Part shown: one piece after another, positions 1 to 8,066 of the stretch
Numbering within the stretch: the first letter of the stretch is position 1
Layout: the number at the start of each line of letters is the position of its first letter
Translations under genes and position numbers: made by a program
NCBI GenBank assembly: GCA_019638475.1
Contig: JAHBTR010000002.1
Coordinates: forward strand, 124,001 to 188,000
Length of the DNA stretch: 64,000 nt
Direction: 5' to 3'
From: Chitinophagaceae bacterium
GTDB taxonomy: Bacteria > Bacteroidota > Bacteroidia > Chitinophagales > Chitinophagaceae
The notes under the pieces: model-generated
Told to the model about the DNA's origin: nothing
Seen by the model: the letters and a program-made list of their open reading frames with translations, nothing else
The model's database searches: none

Positions 1-1720
1 ACTCTTGTTCAATTTAAAAGAGAGGTCAAAGGAAAAAAATAAAATATTACTCGGAAAATTAAAAAATTACGAGGATAGAATTGACCTTGTTCAAAATTTA
101 GAGTTTATTAATGCGTTACTTTCAAAAGGTAGTTATTGGTTACTCGAACAAGAAAAACAGAAACTCGAAGAACGATTAAACCAAATTCCTGAAACAACTG
201 ACGACAACCTTAAAGGAATATTTGAAATTATTAAAGACAATTACCAGTTACTTCAATATTTTTATTTTGAGTCTTTAAGCTACATAAAATGTCTGAAAAA
301 CAAAGACTATGCTGAACTCGTAGAAATACTGTATCTTCAAGATGAAGAGGAACAAGTGAAAAAATTTAATCAGTGGATAGCAAATGACGAGAATTTAGAA
401 AAATTTACAAAAGTATTCCCTATTATTCTTACAACTAATCTTTCAAGTCGTAGATTAGGAAAAAAATTCAAATTTGATTTACTGACGATTGATGAAGCTG
501 GTCAATGTGATATTTCCACAAGTTTAGTTCCAATCTCAAAATGTAAAAATATGGTTTTAATTGGCGATACAAATCAACTAAAACCTATTGTAGTTTTTGA
601 AGAAACACGAAACGAACGATTACTGAAACAATATGAAATTGATAAAATTTACGATTATTTCAACAATTCAATACTTTCAGTCTATAAAAGAATAGATAAT
701 ATTTCGAGAGATATTTTATTGAGTTACCATTATCGTTGTGGCGAAAAAATTATCAATTATTCCAATATGAGATTTTATGAAAACAGATTAAATCTCACAG
801 CAATTAAAAATAAAGGCGAAGTAAAATTATTAGATGTAAATAATGTAAATCAAAAGAATAAAAATGCACAAATAGAAGAAGCCAGAGAAATTATAAACTA
901 CATAAAAAATAATAATTTATCTGATGTCTTTATTATAACACCTTTTAGAAATCAGGAGGATGTTATAAATCATTATTTAAAAGATGCAAAAGAAAAAAAA
1001 GAAATAGATTCTTCTGTAAATTGTGGAACGATTCATAAAGTTCAAGGACAAGAAAATAAAACCATAATAATATCTACAGCAATTTCAAAGAAAACGACTG
1101 AAAAAACATACGACTGGATTAAAGATAATAGTCAGCTGATAAATGTTGGTGTTACAAGAGCTAAAGAAAATTTAATCATTGTAACCGACAAAAAGGCAAT
1201 AGATATATTGTCTAAAAAAGATGATGATTTATATGCTTTGATTGATTATGTTGAAAAAAACGGAACAACTCAAATTGCTCAAAGTAGCGTTAATAAATTC
1301 ACGATTGGTTTTTCTAATAACTCCAAATTTGAAGACGAATTTTATAAAACAATGCAACATTATTGTACAATTAAAGGAGGTAGATTTGAAAGAAATGTAA
1401 AAACTATTGATGTATTTCCAGAAGAAAAAAATAACCATCTTGTAAATAAAAAAGAGTTTGATGGAGTACTTTATCAAGGAAAGATTCCTAATATTGTTTT
1501 TGAAATAAATGGAGCGGAGCACTATAAAAATAAAAAACGAATAGAATCTGATAAAATCAAAATGGAATTATTAAAAAGTAAAAATATTCGCTTAATTACT
1601 ATCCCAAATCAATATGTAAAACATTATGAATTTATACGGGAATTAATTAAAAAATTTAAAGGAGATGCTTATCAAAAAACATTGTTTGACGACTACGATT
1701 CTACAGACTGGCAACAATAA
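1..1720 (+). CDS. SF1 (DNA2/NAM7-like) helicase with C-terminal PD-(D/E)XK-like nuclease domain, 5' partial
   Basis: The reading frame is open to the left edge, so the N-terminus lies outside the window; an apparent TTG at base 5 is not a credible start because the Walker A motif is missing. Counting from that TTG, the visible superfamily-1 motifs are DEAGQ (motif II, about residue 163), GDTNQLKP (motif III, 187), YHYRC (motif IV, 241), GTIHKVQGQE (motif V, 341) and GVTRAKE (motif VI, 382). These fit UPF1/DNA2-like helicases that translocate on nucleic acid using ATP. Residues about 440-555 follow with EFDG, FEINGAEHY and a K-rich strand-helix pattern like Vsr/DUF2726-type restriction-endonuclease folds. 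The fusion suggests nucleic-acid processing, possibly defence. The nuclease assignment is inference; the helicase call is firm. Confidence 0.85.
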   Translation, partial: LLFNLKERSKEKNKILLGKLKNYEDRIDLVQNLEFINALLSKGSYWLLEQEKQKLEERLNQIPETTDDNLKGIFEIIKDNYQLLQYFYFESLSYIKCLKNKDYAELVEILYLQDEEEQVKKFNQWIANDENLEKFTKVFPIILTTNLSSRRLGKKFKFDLLTIDEAGQCDISTSLVPISKCKNMVLIGDTNQLKPIVVFEETRNERLLKQYEIDKIYDYFNNSILSVYKRIDNISRDILLSYHYRCGEKIINYSNMRFYENRLNLTAIKNKGEVKLLDVNNVNQKNKNAQIEEAREIINYIKNNNLSDVFIITPFRNQEDVINHYLKDAKEKKEIDSSVNCGTIHKVQGQENKTIIISTAISKKTTEKTYDWIKDNSQLINVGVTRAKENLIIVTDKKAIDILSKKDDDLYALIDYVEKNGTTQIAQSSVNKFTIGFSNNSKFEDEFYKTMQHYCTIKGGRFERNVKTIDVFPEEKNNHLVNKKEFDGVLYQGKIPNIVFEINGAEHYKNKKRIESDKIKMELLKSKNIRLITIPNQYVKHYEFIRELIKKFKGDAYQKTLFDDYDSTDWQQ

Positions 1721-1800
1721 GATAAACTAACAAACCAAACAAATCCCAAAAACAACTAAAAAATAATAACGCACACCAACACCTTTTCACTACAAAAATT

Positions 1801-1834
1801 AAAAGCCGCCAAACAAGTATGTTCAACGGCTTAA
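1801..1834 (-). terminator. Probable terminator of the outer-membrane barrel gene
   Basis: An inverted repeat (AAAGCCG at 1801-1807 with CGGCTT at 1827-1832) lies just past the stop of the minus-strand receptor gene. Read on the minus strand it is followed by TTTTAATTTTT. The stem is short, so confidence is moderate. Confidence 0.5.
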
Positions 1835-1858
1835 TTATATATCTACACTTTTTGAAAA

Positions 1859-4306
1859 TTATTGTCCAAAACTATTCCCTTCACTTTGTACACGTTTGCT
1901 TTCTTCTTCTGAGCCTGTTTTTCTTTGTCTTGCACTTTTTACAGTTAGCTTACCAAAACGATAGCTGAAATTTATTTTAAACTGTCTGCTTTCCCAATTA
2001 CCATGTGCTTTTAATGTTTGTCCTGCAAAGTTGCTTGTACCTCCCCACTTCATAGTATATAGCACATCACTTACAGATAGTTTTATATTACCTTTTCCTT
2101 TTAAAATTTGTTTTTGCATACCAATATCTATACTACCCATTGCTTTACTTTTAAAAGTTCCTTGCCAAATACCTGGTGTATTAAACCAACCACTTAATTC
2201 TGCTGTATAACCTTTGCCCAATTTAAAACTATTTTGCATATACATATTAAATGCAAGTGCATCTAAATCTATTGTACGTCCCGTACCAAAATTTGCTTTG
2301 TAATGAGCATAATTGATATTAACATTTATAAATGCACTATACCATTTGTATTGAAAAGGATAACTGATATTCAGGCTTACAATATCTTGTTCTGCCAAAT
2401 TTTTCTTGGTCATAAAACTTTTACTTTTTTCTGCTGTGTCTATTAATTGTGTAAATACATCGCTTACATGACTATAATTTAATGTGGTTGTTAATTTGTA
2501 TTGATAGCTGTGTGTTAAACTGAAACTATTGGTATATTGTGGTATTAATTGTGTATTTCCTTTTTGAAAAGTATATTCATCTAACTTAAATTCAAAAGGG
2601 TTTAAATCTTGATAAGCTGGTCTGTCTATTCTTCTGCTATAACTTATACTCCATTGGCTCAGAGGGTTTTTATTGAAGGTAATAGCAGCACTTGGAAATA
2701 AGTTGGTATAATTTCTTTTAAACGTACTATCATATACTACATATCCGCCACCTATTTGTGTAAAACCCAAAGAATTTCCTGTTGCATTGGTATTTTCTAC
2801 ACGAATACCTACTTGTAAGTTTATTCCTTTTAATTGCTTGTTATAATTGACATACACAGCATTTATATTTTCTTTATAATTAAAATCATTGCTACGCAAA
2901 GTGTCTAATATTTTTCCTGATGTATATACATTGTATCTTTCAAAATCATTGGCTGTTTGTACATAAGAAAATTTTCCACCAAAACTTAATTTGCCTTTTG
3001 CAAAAGGTTGTTCATAATCTGCTTTAAGTGTTGTAAGGGTAATTTTGGTAGGAGAAATCATATTATATACTCTTCTTTCCTGCTCTGTTGTTCCAGCAAA
3101 ATCATAATAATAATTAGGCTGCATTTGGTTGTTCTTTATATTGAAAAAACCATAGTCGGCATCTATATTTAATTCTTTTCCTGTGGTATCTATATAGCGA
3201 TAGTTAATATTCAAATTAGTATTTTGTCTGCTTACATTACTTGTATTATCTGCAATTAATAATCTATATCCTGTATTGGTAGGTATGTATGAAATAGGTG
3301 TATTGCTATAATTATCTAATGAGCCTGTTCTAAAATTTCCAGTAGCCATAAAACCAATGGTATTTTTTTTATTGATAAAATAATCCATGCCCAATTTAAA
3401 ATTGTTAGATGTGCCCTTATTGGTCATTGTACCACTTTGGTTAAACAATGTATCTAATACACTTCTGTATAAATACATATTGTTTTCATTGGTATTATTG
3501 TTAAAACTGTAATTGCCAAATAAGTTTATTTTATTGTTTCTGTGGTTTAGGTTAATACTTGTATTATATTTTCCATAAACGCCTATACCATAGCCTGCAT
3601 TAATACTTCCATTAGTTCCAAAGGCTTTATTTTTTTTCAAACGAATATTAATAATACCTGCATTACCTGCTGCATCATATTTAGCAGATGGGTTGGTAAT
3701 TAATTCAATGGCTTCTATTTGGTTTGAATTAAGAGAACGAAGAAAATCTGCCAAATCTTTTCCTGAAAGAGGAGAAGGTTTTCCATCTATATAAATAATA
3801 ACACCATTTTTACCACTAAGGCTTATATTATCATCTTTATCTACAGTAACGCCGGGAGATTTTCTTAATAACTCAAACGCATCGCTACCTTGTGCATTAA
3901 TGCTTCCTTCTACATTTACAATGGTTTTATCTGCTTTTACTTCTACAGGTGGTTTACGAGAGGTAACTGTAACACCTTCTAATTGTTTAGCAGTTTTTTC
4001 TATCATTATTTCAGGCAGTATAATGTCTTTATCTACCAAATTAAATGTTGCTGATTTTTTTTCTTCAAATCCTACCGAACTTACACTAATATAATAAGTG
4101 CCTTGAGCTATATCTTTTATCAAATAATTGCCCTCTTTATTAGTTACAGAAATTTTTACAACCAATTTATTTGTTGCATTAAATAAGGTTACAGAAGCTC
4201 CTCTTAGTGGTTTTCCTTTATTGTCTTTTACAACACCCGAAATTTGTTGTGCTTTAGAAAATGCTGTTAGCATTAAGAAAGCAAATAGAAGTATTGTGTG
4301 TTTCAT
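1859..4306 (-). CDS. Outer-membrane beta-barrel protein, TonB-dependent receptor-like (CarboxypepD_reg-like + plug + barrel)
   Basis: The 815-residue product starts at the ATG at 4304-4306, chosen because it opens a clean signal peptide (MKHTILLFAFLMLTAFSKAQ); an upstream in-frame extension to 4444 is lysine-rich and precedes the signal. Next comes a carboxypeptidase-regulatory-like domain (QISGVVKDNKGKPLRGASVT, about residues 20-105), a plug-like segment (ELLRKSPGVTVDKDD, IYIDGKPSPLSGKDL, ITNPSAKYDAAGNAGIINI) and a long aromatic-rich barrel. This architecture matches the Bacteroidota outer-membrane beta-barrel family (OMP_b-brl_3). The ligand cannot be told from sequence. It is divergent from the SPFH gene and has no SusD-like partner beside it. 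Confidence 0.9.
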   Translation of the reverse strand: MKHTILLFAFLMLTAFSKAQQISGVVKDNKGKPLRGASVTLFNATNKLVVKISVTNKEGNYLIKDIAQGTYYISVSSVGFEEKKSATFNLVDKDIILPEIMIEKTAKQLEGVTVTSRKPPVEVKADKTIVNVEGSINAQGSDAFELLRKSPGVTVDKDDNISLSGKNGVIIYIDGKPSPLSGKDLADFLRSLNSNQIEAIELITNPSAKYDAAGNAGIINIRLKKNKAFGTNGSINAGYGIGVYGKYNTSINLNHRNNKINLFGNYSFNNNTNENNMYLYRSVLDTLFNQSGTMTNKGTSNNFKLGMDYFINKKNTIGFMATGNFRTGSLDNYSNTPISYIPTNTGYRLLIADNTSNVSRQNTNLNINYRYIDTTGKELNIDADYGFFNIKNNQMQPNYYYDFAGTTEQERRVYNMISPTKITLTTLKADYEQPFAKGKLSFGGKFSYVQTANDFERYNVYTSGKILDTLRSNDFNYKENINAVYVNYNKQLKGINLQVGIRVENTNATGNSLGFTQIGGGYVVYDSTFKRNYTNLFPSAAITFNKNPLSQWSISYSRRIDRPAYQDLNPFEFKLDEYTFQKGNTQLIPQYTNSFSLTHSYQYKLTTTLNYSHVSDVFTQLIDTAEKSKSFMTKKNLAEQDIVSLNISYPFQYKWYSAFINVNINYAHYKANFGTGRTIDLDALAFNMYMQNSFKLGKGYTAELSGWFNTPGIWQGTFKSKAMGSIDIGMQKQILKGKGNIKLSVSDVLYTMKWGGTSNFAGQTLKAHGNWESRQFKINFSYRFGKLTVKSARQRKTGSEEESKRVQSEGNSFGQ

Positions 4307-4495
4307 GCAATTTAATTTTTTAAGTAGTTTGTAAAGCGAAAATGTTTTTTTTATAGAAAGTAAAAAGCGTTTTTCTGACAAAAGGAGAATAAAAACTGAT
4401 AAGCGGTTGCTAAAGAAGGTTTTTGAAAAAATAAATTTTGCCATTTGAAAACTATAATATATTTTTGATATTATTTTAATATCAAATTGATAATT

Positions 4496-5359
4496 ATGGA
4501 AAAAAATTTAAAACCCGTTTCAGGCTTCTTAGCCTTATTAGTTTCTTTAGTATTGCTTATTGCAGGAAGTTATTCATTGGCTTATGCAGACGGCTCACCT
4601 CTATATATTGTAGCAGGTATAATGCTTTTGTTCATTGCTTTTTTTATAATGAAAGGGTTAATGATTATTCAACCCAATCACTCAAGAGTGCTTAACTTTT
4701 TTGGTAAATATGTAGGTAGTGTAAAAGAGAATGGATTATTTTTTATTAATCCTCTTTACTCAACATATAAAATAAGTCTTCGTGCTCAAAACCTTCAAGG
4801 GCAGCAACTAAAAGTAAATGACAAAATGGGCAACCCCATAGAAATTGGTGCTGTAATTGTTTGGAAAGTTGGCGATACTTATAAAGCAGCTTATGAAGTA
4901 GCAGATTATGCCGATTATGTAAATAAGCAAAGTGAAGCAGCTATAAGGCATTTGGCTGTTAGTTTTCCTTATGATAATTTGGAAGATGAAAAAGCTGATA
5001 TTACTTTAAGAGAAGGTGGTGATAAAGTAAATCAAATATTAGAAAATGAATTAACTGAAAGATTAGCACCTGCTGGAATTGTTATTTTAGAAGCAAGAAT
5101 AAGTCATTTGGCTTATGCACCAGAAATTGCAGGAGCTATGCTTCAACGACAACAAGCAACTGCTATTGTAGCTGCAAGAATTAAGATTGTAGAAGGTGCT
5201 GTAGGTATGGTGGACCTTGCATTAAAAAAATTATCTGCCGAAAATATTGTAGAACTTGATGATGAAAGAAAAGCTGCTATGGTTAGTAATTTAATGGTTG
5301 TATTGTGTGGCGAAAAAGCTGCTACACCTATTTTAAATGCTGGAACACTATATCAATAA
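4496..5359 (+). CDS. SPFH/Band 7 domain membrane protein
   Basis: This 287-residue protein has two N-terminal hydrophobic segments (about residues 10-30 and 35-55) followed by an SPFH domain (from IIQPNHSRVLNFFGKYVGSV through the alpha-helical coiled region with ERLAPAGIVILEARISHLAYA). SPFH proteins oligomerise at membranes as scaffolds related to stomatin and flotillin. The start was set at ATG 4496 rather than an in-frame TTG at 4487. A small Arc-type ribbon-helix-helix gene begins 17 bases after its stop, an arrangement I recall from other bacterial genomes. The specific cellular role is unknown. Confidence 0.88.
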   Translation: MEKNLKPVSGFLALLVSLVLLIAGSYSLAYADGSPLYIVAGIMLLFIAFFIMKGLMIIQPNHSRVLNFFGKYVGSVKENGLFFINPLYSTYKISLRAQNLQGQQLKVNDKMGNPIEIGAVIVWKVGDTYKAAYEVADYADYVNKQSEAAIRHLAVSFPYDNLEDEKADITLREGGDKVNQILENELTERLAPAGIVILEARISHLAYAPEIAGAMLQRQQATAIVAARIKIVEGAVGMVDLALKKLSAENIVELDDERKAAMVSNLMVVLCGEKAATPILNAGTLYQ

Positions 5360-5376
5360 ATTAAACTTTTACAATC

Positions 5377-5556
5377 TTGGCAGATAAAAAAAATTTCATA
5401 TTACGACTTGACCCTGATATTTATAAGGTATTAGAAAAATGGGCAACAGATGAGTTTAGAAGTGTAAACGGACAAATAGAATATTTGCTGAACAATGCTA
5501 TTATGATAGCAGGAAGAAAACAAGAAAATACCAAAAATGCTACTAAAAAGAAATAG
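5377..5556 (+). CDS. Small Arc-family ribbon-helix-helix protein
   Basis: A 59-codon frame starting at TTG 5377 encodes a protein beginning with LADKKNFILRLDPDIYKVLE and continuing with KWATDEFRSVNGQIEYLL. This is the characteristic strand-helix-helix pattern of Arc/MetJ-type DNA-binding proteins (FILRLDP strand, DEFRSVNGQIE turn and second helix), ending in a lysine-rich tail. No ATG is suitably placed before the motif, so TTG is the likely start. It lies 17 bases downstream of the SPFH gene on the same strand and is probably co-transcribed. By family it may bind DNA as a dimer, but the target and the link to the SPFH protein are unknown. A shadow frame on the opposite strand overlaps it and is not coding. 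Confidence 0.8.
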   Translation: MADKKNFILRLDPDIYKVLEKWATDEFRSVNGQIEYLLNNAIMIAGRKQENTKNATKKK

Positions 5557-5655
5557 CTTTTTAAGTAATACTATCTTGATTTCTATAATTGACCTCTGTA
5601 TAATACCGACCAACTAAAATTTGTATAAAACTTATTTCACTTTGGTATTAGCTAC

Positions 5656-5686
5656 AAAACTCTCTACTAAGAGGGTTTTGTTTTTT
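5656..5686 (+). terminator. Rho-independent terminator downstream of the SPFH/Arc genes
   Basis: AAAACTCTC and GAGGGTTTT pair around a TACTAA loop with one G-T wobble, followed by GTTTTTT. It lies 100 bases past the Arc-type gene and suits termination of that transcript. Confidence 0.7.
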
Positions 5687-5760
5687 ATGTATGTTGTGTG
5701 CTTAATAAGATGGCTATTTTATTGCTACAAGTTTCTGTTTGATAAAAAATACCACTTTAA

Positions 5761-5910
5761 GAGGCTGTTTAAAAATGATTTCAGGGATTTTGTATAGTAT
5801 CAAAATTGTTGCTTTTTTGCTTATTTAGGCATCAATTTTCGGCAAAATATCTTGTTTTTTATCTCTCAAAGCTATAATGGTGATTAAAAATCATAAATTT
5901 AAACAGGCTC
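5761..5910. mobile_element. MITE-like element, 150 bp, no coding capacity
   Basis: The ends GAGGCTGTTTAAA (5761-5773) and TTTAAACAGGCTC (5898-5910) are inverted repeats with a single mismatch. Both ends are flanked by TAA (5758-5760 and 5911-5913), which could be a 3-bp target duplication. The interior is AT-rich with no reading frame. GAGGCTGTTTAAA-like termini resemble ends I associate with some Bacteroidota insertion sequences, so it may be a non-autonomous derivative. The right end is 8 bases from the holA stop codon. One copy only is seen in this window. Confidence 0.6.
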
Positions 5911-5918
5911 TAAGAGTA

Positions 5919-6920
5919 TCAAATATTGTTCATCATTTTTACTATCAACTCTTTCATTAGTGCAGCACTGTCTGAGCTGGCATTGTTAATACCTACACTT
6001 TTTAAATTGCACTCATACAATAAAAGCAAATTTTTTTCTACTCCCTGATAACCATAATTATGAGAGGCTTGTATATATTCATCTACAAAAAAAGCAGGAA
6101 TACCTAAAGTGGTTGCTATTGTTTTTTTATCTGTAGTGCCTATGCTAAAAGTGCTATACACTTTACTAAAAAAACTATAGAGTGTAGCCAAAACTCTTTG
6201 AATAGGTTCATCATCTTTATTCTTTTCAAAGTAGTCTATTATTTGCATGGCTTTTGTAAAATCTTTTCTGCCCAATGCTTTTTGTAATTCAAATGAGTTG
6301 TATTTTTTACTAATACCAATAAATTGCTCTATGGCATCTTCTGTAATATTTTTAGATGTTTTAAGGTTTACAGAAAGTTTTTCTAATTCATTTTCTATTC
6401 TGCTTAAATCGTTGCCAATATGTTCTATTAAAAGCATTAATGCTTTTTGTGTAATTGTTAAGCCAAGTTGTGTTACAATATTATTTGCCCAAAAAGATAA
6501 ATCGTTATCATTCATTTTTTTGGTAGAAAGAACCTCTCCTTTTGCTTTAATAGTTTGAGCAAATTTTGTTCGTCCATCTATTTTTCCTTTATAGCCTACT
6601 ACAAAAATGGTAGAAGTTAAGGGGGTGTTTATATAACTTTCTAATTTTGCAATATCTTTTAAATGTTGTGCTTCTTTCAGCAGTACTACTTGCTTTTCGG
6701 CAAACATAGGATAGCGTTTGCAAGCATTCACAATATCTGCCCAATTAGCATCTCTACCATAAAAGATAGATAAGTTAAAAGCAGCTTCTTCTTCTTTTAA
6801 AATATGGTGTTCTGCATAATTGATTACTTTATCTATAAAATAAGGCTCATCTCCCTCTAACCAATAAATGGGTAAGAAGTTTCCTTTTTTCCATGTTGCA
6901 ATAATTTTATCAGCAGCCAT
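5919..6920 (-). CDS. holA: DNA polymerase III subunit delta
   Basis: The 333-residue protein has the HolA layout: an N-terminal domain opening with IIATWKKGNFLPIYWLEGDE and PYFIDKVINYAE, a central segment with FVVGYKGKIDGRTKFAQTIK, and an alpha-helical C-terminal collar domain (IQRVLATLYSFFSKVY, then AALMKELIVKMM at the end). HolA opens the beta clamp for loading during replication. Length agrees with the family. A TACATTTG -7 box (minus strand) ends only 4 bases before the ATG, implying a leaderless or near-leaderless transcript. The beta clamp it acts on (dnaN) lies at 17.9-19.0 kb but is not in an operon with it. Confidence 0.92.
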   Translation of the reverse strand: MAADKIIATWKKGNFLPIYWLEGDEPYFIDKVINYAEHHILKEEEAAFNLSIFYGRDANWADIVNACKRYPMFAEKQVVLLKEAQHLKDIAKLESYINTPLTSTIFVVGYKGKIDGRTKFAQTIKAKGEVLSTKKMNDNDLSFWANNIVTQLGLTITQKALMLLIEHIGNDLSRIENELEKLSVNLKTSKNITEDAIEQFIGISKKYNSFELQKALGRKDFTKAMQIIDYFEKNKDDEPIQRVLATLYSFFSKVYSTFSIGTTDKKTIATTLGIPAFFVDEYIQASHNYGYQGVEKNLLLLYECNLKSVGINNASSDSAALMKELIVKMMNNI

Positions 6921-6924
6921 ATAA

Positions 6925-6932
6925 CAAATGTA
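6925..6932 (-). promoter_or_regulatory. -7 promoter box for holA (TACATTTG)
   Basis: The minus strand reads TACATTTG, an exact match to the Bacteroidota TAnnTTTG -7 element. It ends 4 bases before the holA start codon, so transcription would begin at or very near the ATG. No clear -33 TTG was found at standard spacing. Confidence 0.45.
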
Positions 6933-6963
6933 AGGATTGATGTTTTATAAATAATTATCTAAT

Positions 6964-6996
6964 AAAAAAGCCTGACATTTTTATCAGGCTTCATAA
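6964..6996 (-). terminator. Terminator of the hibernation factor gene
   Basis: On the minus strand GAAGCCTGA pairs with TCAGGCTT around a short A-rich loop and is followed by TTTTTTATT, just past the stop of the hibernation factor gene. Confidence 0.85.
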
Positions 6997-7002
6997 AAAA
7001 AA

Positions 7003-7302
7003 TTATACGGCAAGTTTTTCTTTCTTTCTTTTTATTTGATTTGAAATTGATTCTAAAGCACTGTCAAAACTTTCTTCAAATGATTTGGAAGATGTTTTTA
7101 CAAAAAATTCATGTTTAGGAATTGATGCTCTTATTTCTACAATTTTATCTTTAATTGTATGGGCTACATTATCCAACTTTAAAAAAACATCTACTTTAAT
7201 TATTCTGTCGTGATAGGTTTTTATTTTTTCTATTTTTCGTTGTACAAAATCAAGAAGTTTTTGATCTGCAACAAAGCGTACTGCTTGAATTTTAATGTCC
7301 AT
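7003..7302 (-). CDS. Ribosome hibernation-promoting factor, short HPF/RaiA type
   Basis: This 99-residue protein begins MDIKIQAVRFVADQKLLDFV and carries the beta-alpha-beta-beta-beta-alpha pattern of HPF/YfiA, with KIEKIKTYHDRIIKVDVFL, KDKIVEIRASIPKHEFFVKT and KSFEESFDSALESISNQIKR followed by a basic tail. Short HPF proteins bind the 30S decoding region and help inactivate ribosomes in stationary phase. The C-terminal dimerisation domain of long HPF is absent, normal for this phylum. It is followed by its own terminator. Confidence 0.9.
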   Translation of the reverse strand: MDIKIQAVRFVADQKLLDFVQRKIEKIKTYHDRIIKVDVFLKLDNVAHTIKDKIVEIRASIPKHEFFVKTSSKSFEESFDSALESISNQIKRKKEKLAV

Positions 7303-7491
7303 AATAATACATGGTTTTAAATGGTGAATAAATAAAAGGGTAGAAAAAATTACATAGGCATATTTTGTTTGTTAGAAGAGTGTACAAGTTAGGGTAAAAA
7401 AATGAAAAGAAAAAATTAAAGTTTGCTAATAATTTTAATAAGCAAAAAGAGCATAAAATATACAATTATCCTTTTTTCTTTTTTTGTGCTA

Positions 7492-8037
7492 TTACTCTTT
7501 ATTTCCAGAGCCTTTAAATTGGTGATGTGTTTCTTTAAATAGTACATTAAATGTAGTTAATGAGCCATAAACTGCTGTAATATATTGTTGTATATCTATT
7601 TTTTCTTCATCGGTAAGTGTTTTATTTGAATTTATTTTTTGCTCTATTAGCCTAAGCCTATCTCTTACCATAACAATTTTATGAAAAAAGGTTTCAATAG
7701 GTATTTCTTTGGGTTGCATACTTGCATCATTGGGCTGTAAAATTAAAGTGCCATTGTTCCATTTATTAGCCATAGGCACTAACTGAAACTCATGTAAACG
7801 TTGGTCTAAAATATTATTTAATGCAAGTTCTATATCTGCCAAAGAAGTGGTATTATTTTCTGCTGAAGTAGCAGTAGTAGCTTCAATAATTTTTAAATCT
7901 GCATATTCTTTTCCTATACTTTTTGTTCCATTTTGTGTTTTGAACCAAATAGTATAAAACTCACTACCAATATCAACTATAACTCCTTTTCCAAAATGTG
8001 GGTGTTCAACTCTTGAACCAATACCTAATTGTTGCAT
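7492..8037 (-). CDS. Conserved hypothetical protein with N-terminal Tudor/SH3-like segment
   Basis: The 181-residue product has no signal peptide or membrane segment. Residues 1-50 (GIGSRVEHPHFGKGVIVDIG, then YTIWFKTQNGTKSI) resemble the small beta-barrel found at the C-terminus of UvrD/PcrA helicases, which contacts RNA polymerase. The rest is helical, with IPIETFFHKIVMVRDRLRLI and DEEKIDIQQYITAVYGSLTT. I have seen similar proteins only in Bacteroidota and know no function; a nucleic-acid or RNA-polymerase contact is conceivable. An exact -7 box (TATTTTTG on the minus strand, 8053-8060) lies upstream. Confidence 0.75.
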   Translation of the reverse strand: MQQLGIGSRVEHPHFGKGVIVDIGSEFYTIWFKTQNGTKSIGKEYADLKIIEATTATSAENNTTSLADIELALNNILDQRLHEFQLVPMANKWNNGTLILQPNDASMQPKEIPIETFFHKIVMVRDRLRLIEQKINSNKTLTDEEKIDIQQYITAVYGSLTTFNVLFKETHHQFKGSGNKE

Positions 8038-8066
8038 ATTAATTATTTTTTACAAAAATAACCATG

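Larger units (their letters stand above)
5557..5918. other. Gene-free interval between the Arc-type gene and holA
   Basis: This 362-base stretch holds no credible reading frame. It contains a terminator hairpin at about 5656-5686 and a 150-base MITE-like element with terminal inverted repeats at 5761-5910, both listed separately. The remainder is AT-rich with nothing recognisable. Confidence 0.7.

Noticed and set aside
4307..4444. A 46-codon in-frame N-terminal extension of the first outer-membrane barrel gene
   Set aside because: The downstream ATG at 4306 opens a normal signal peptide, and the extension is lysine/leucine-rich without a domain. An internal signal peptide after 46 residues would be unusual.
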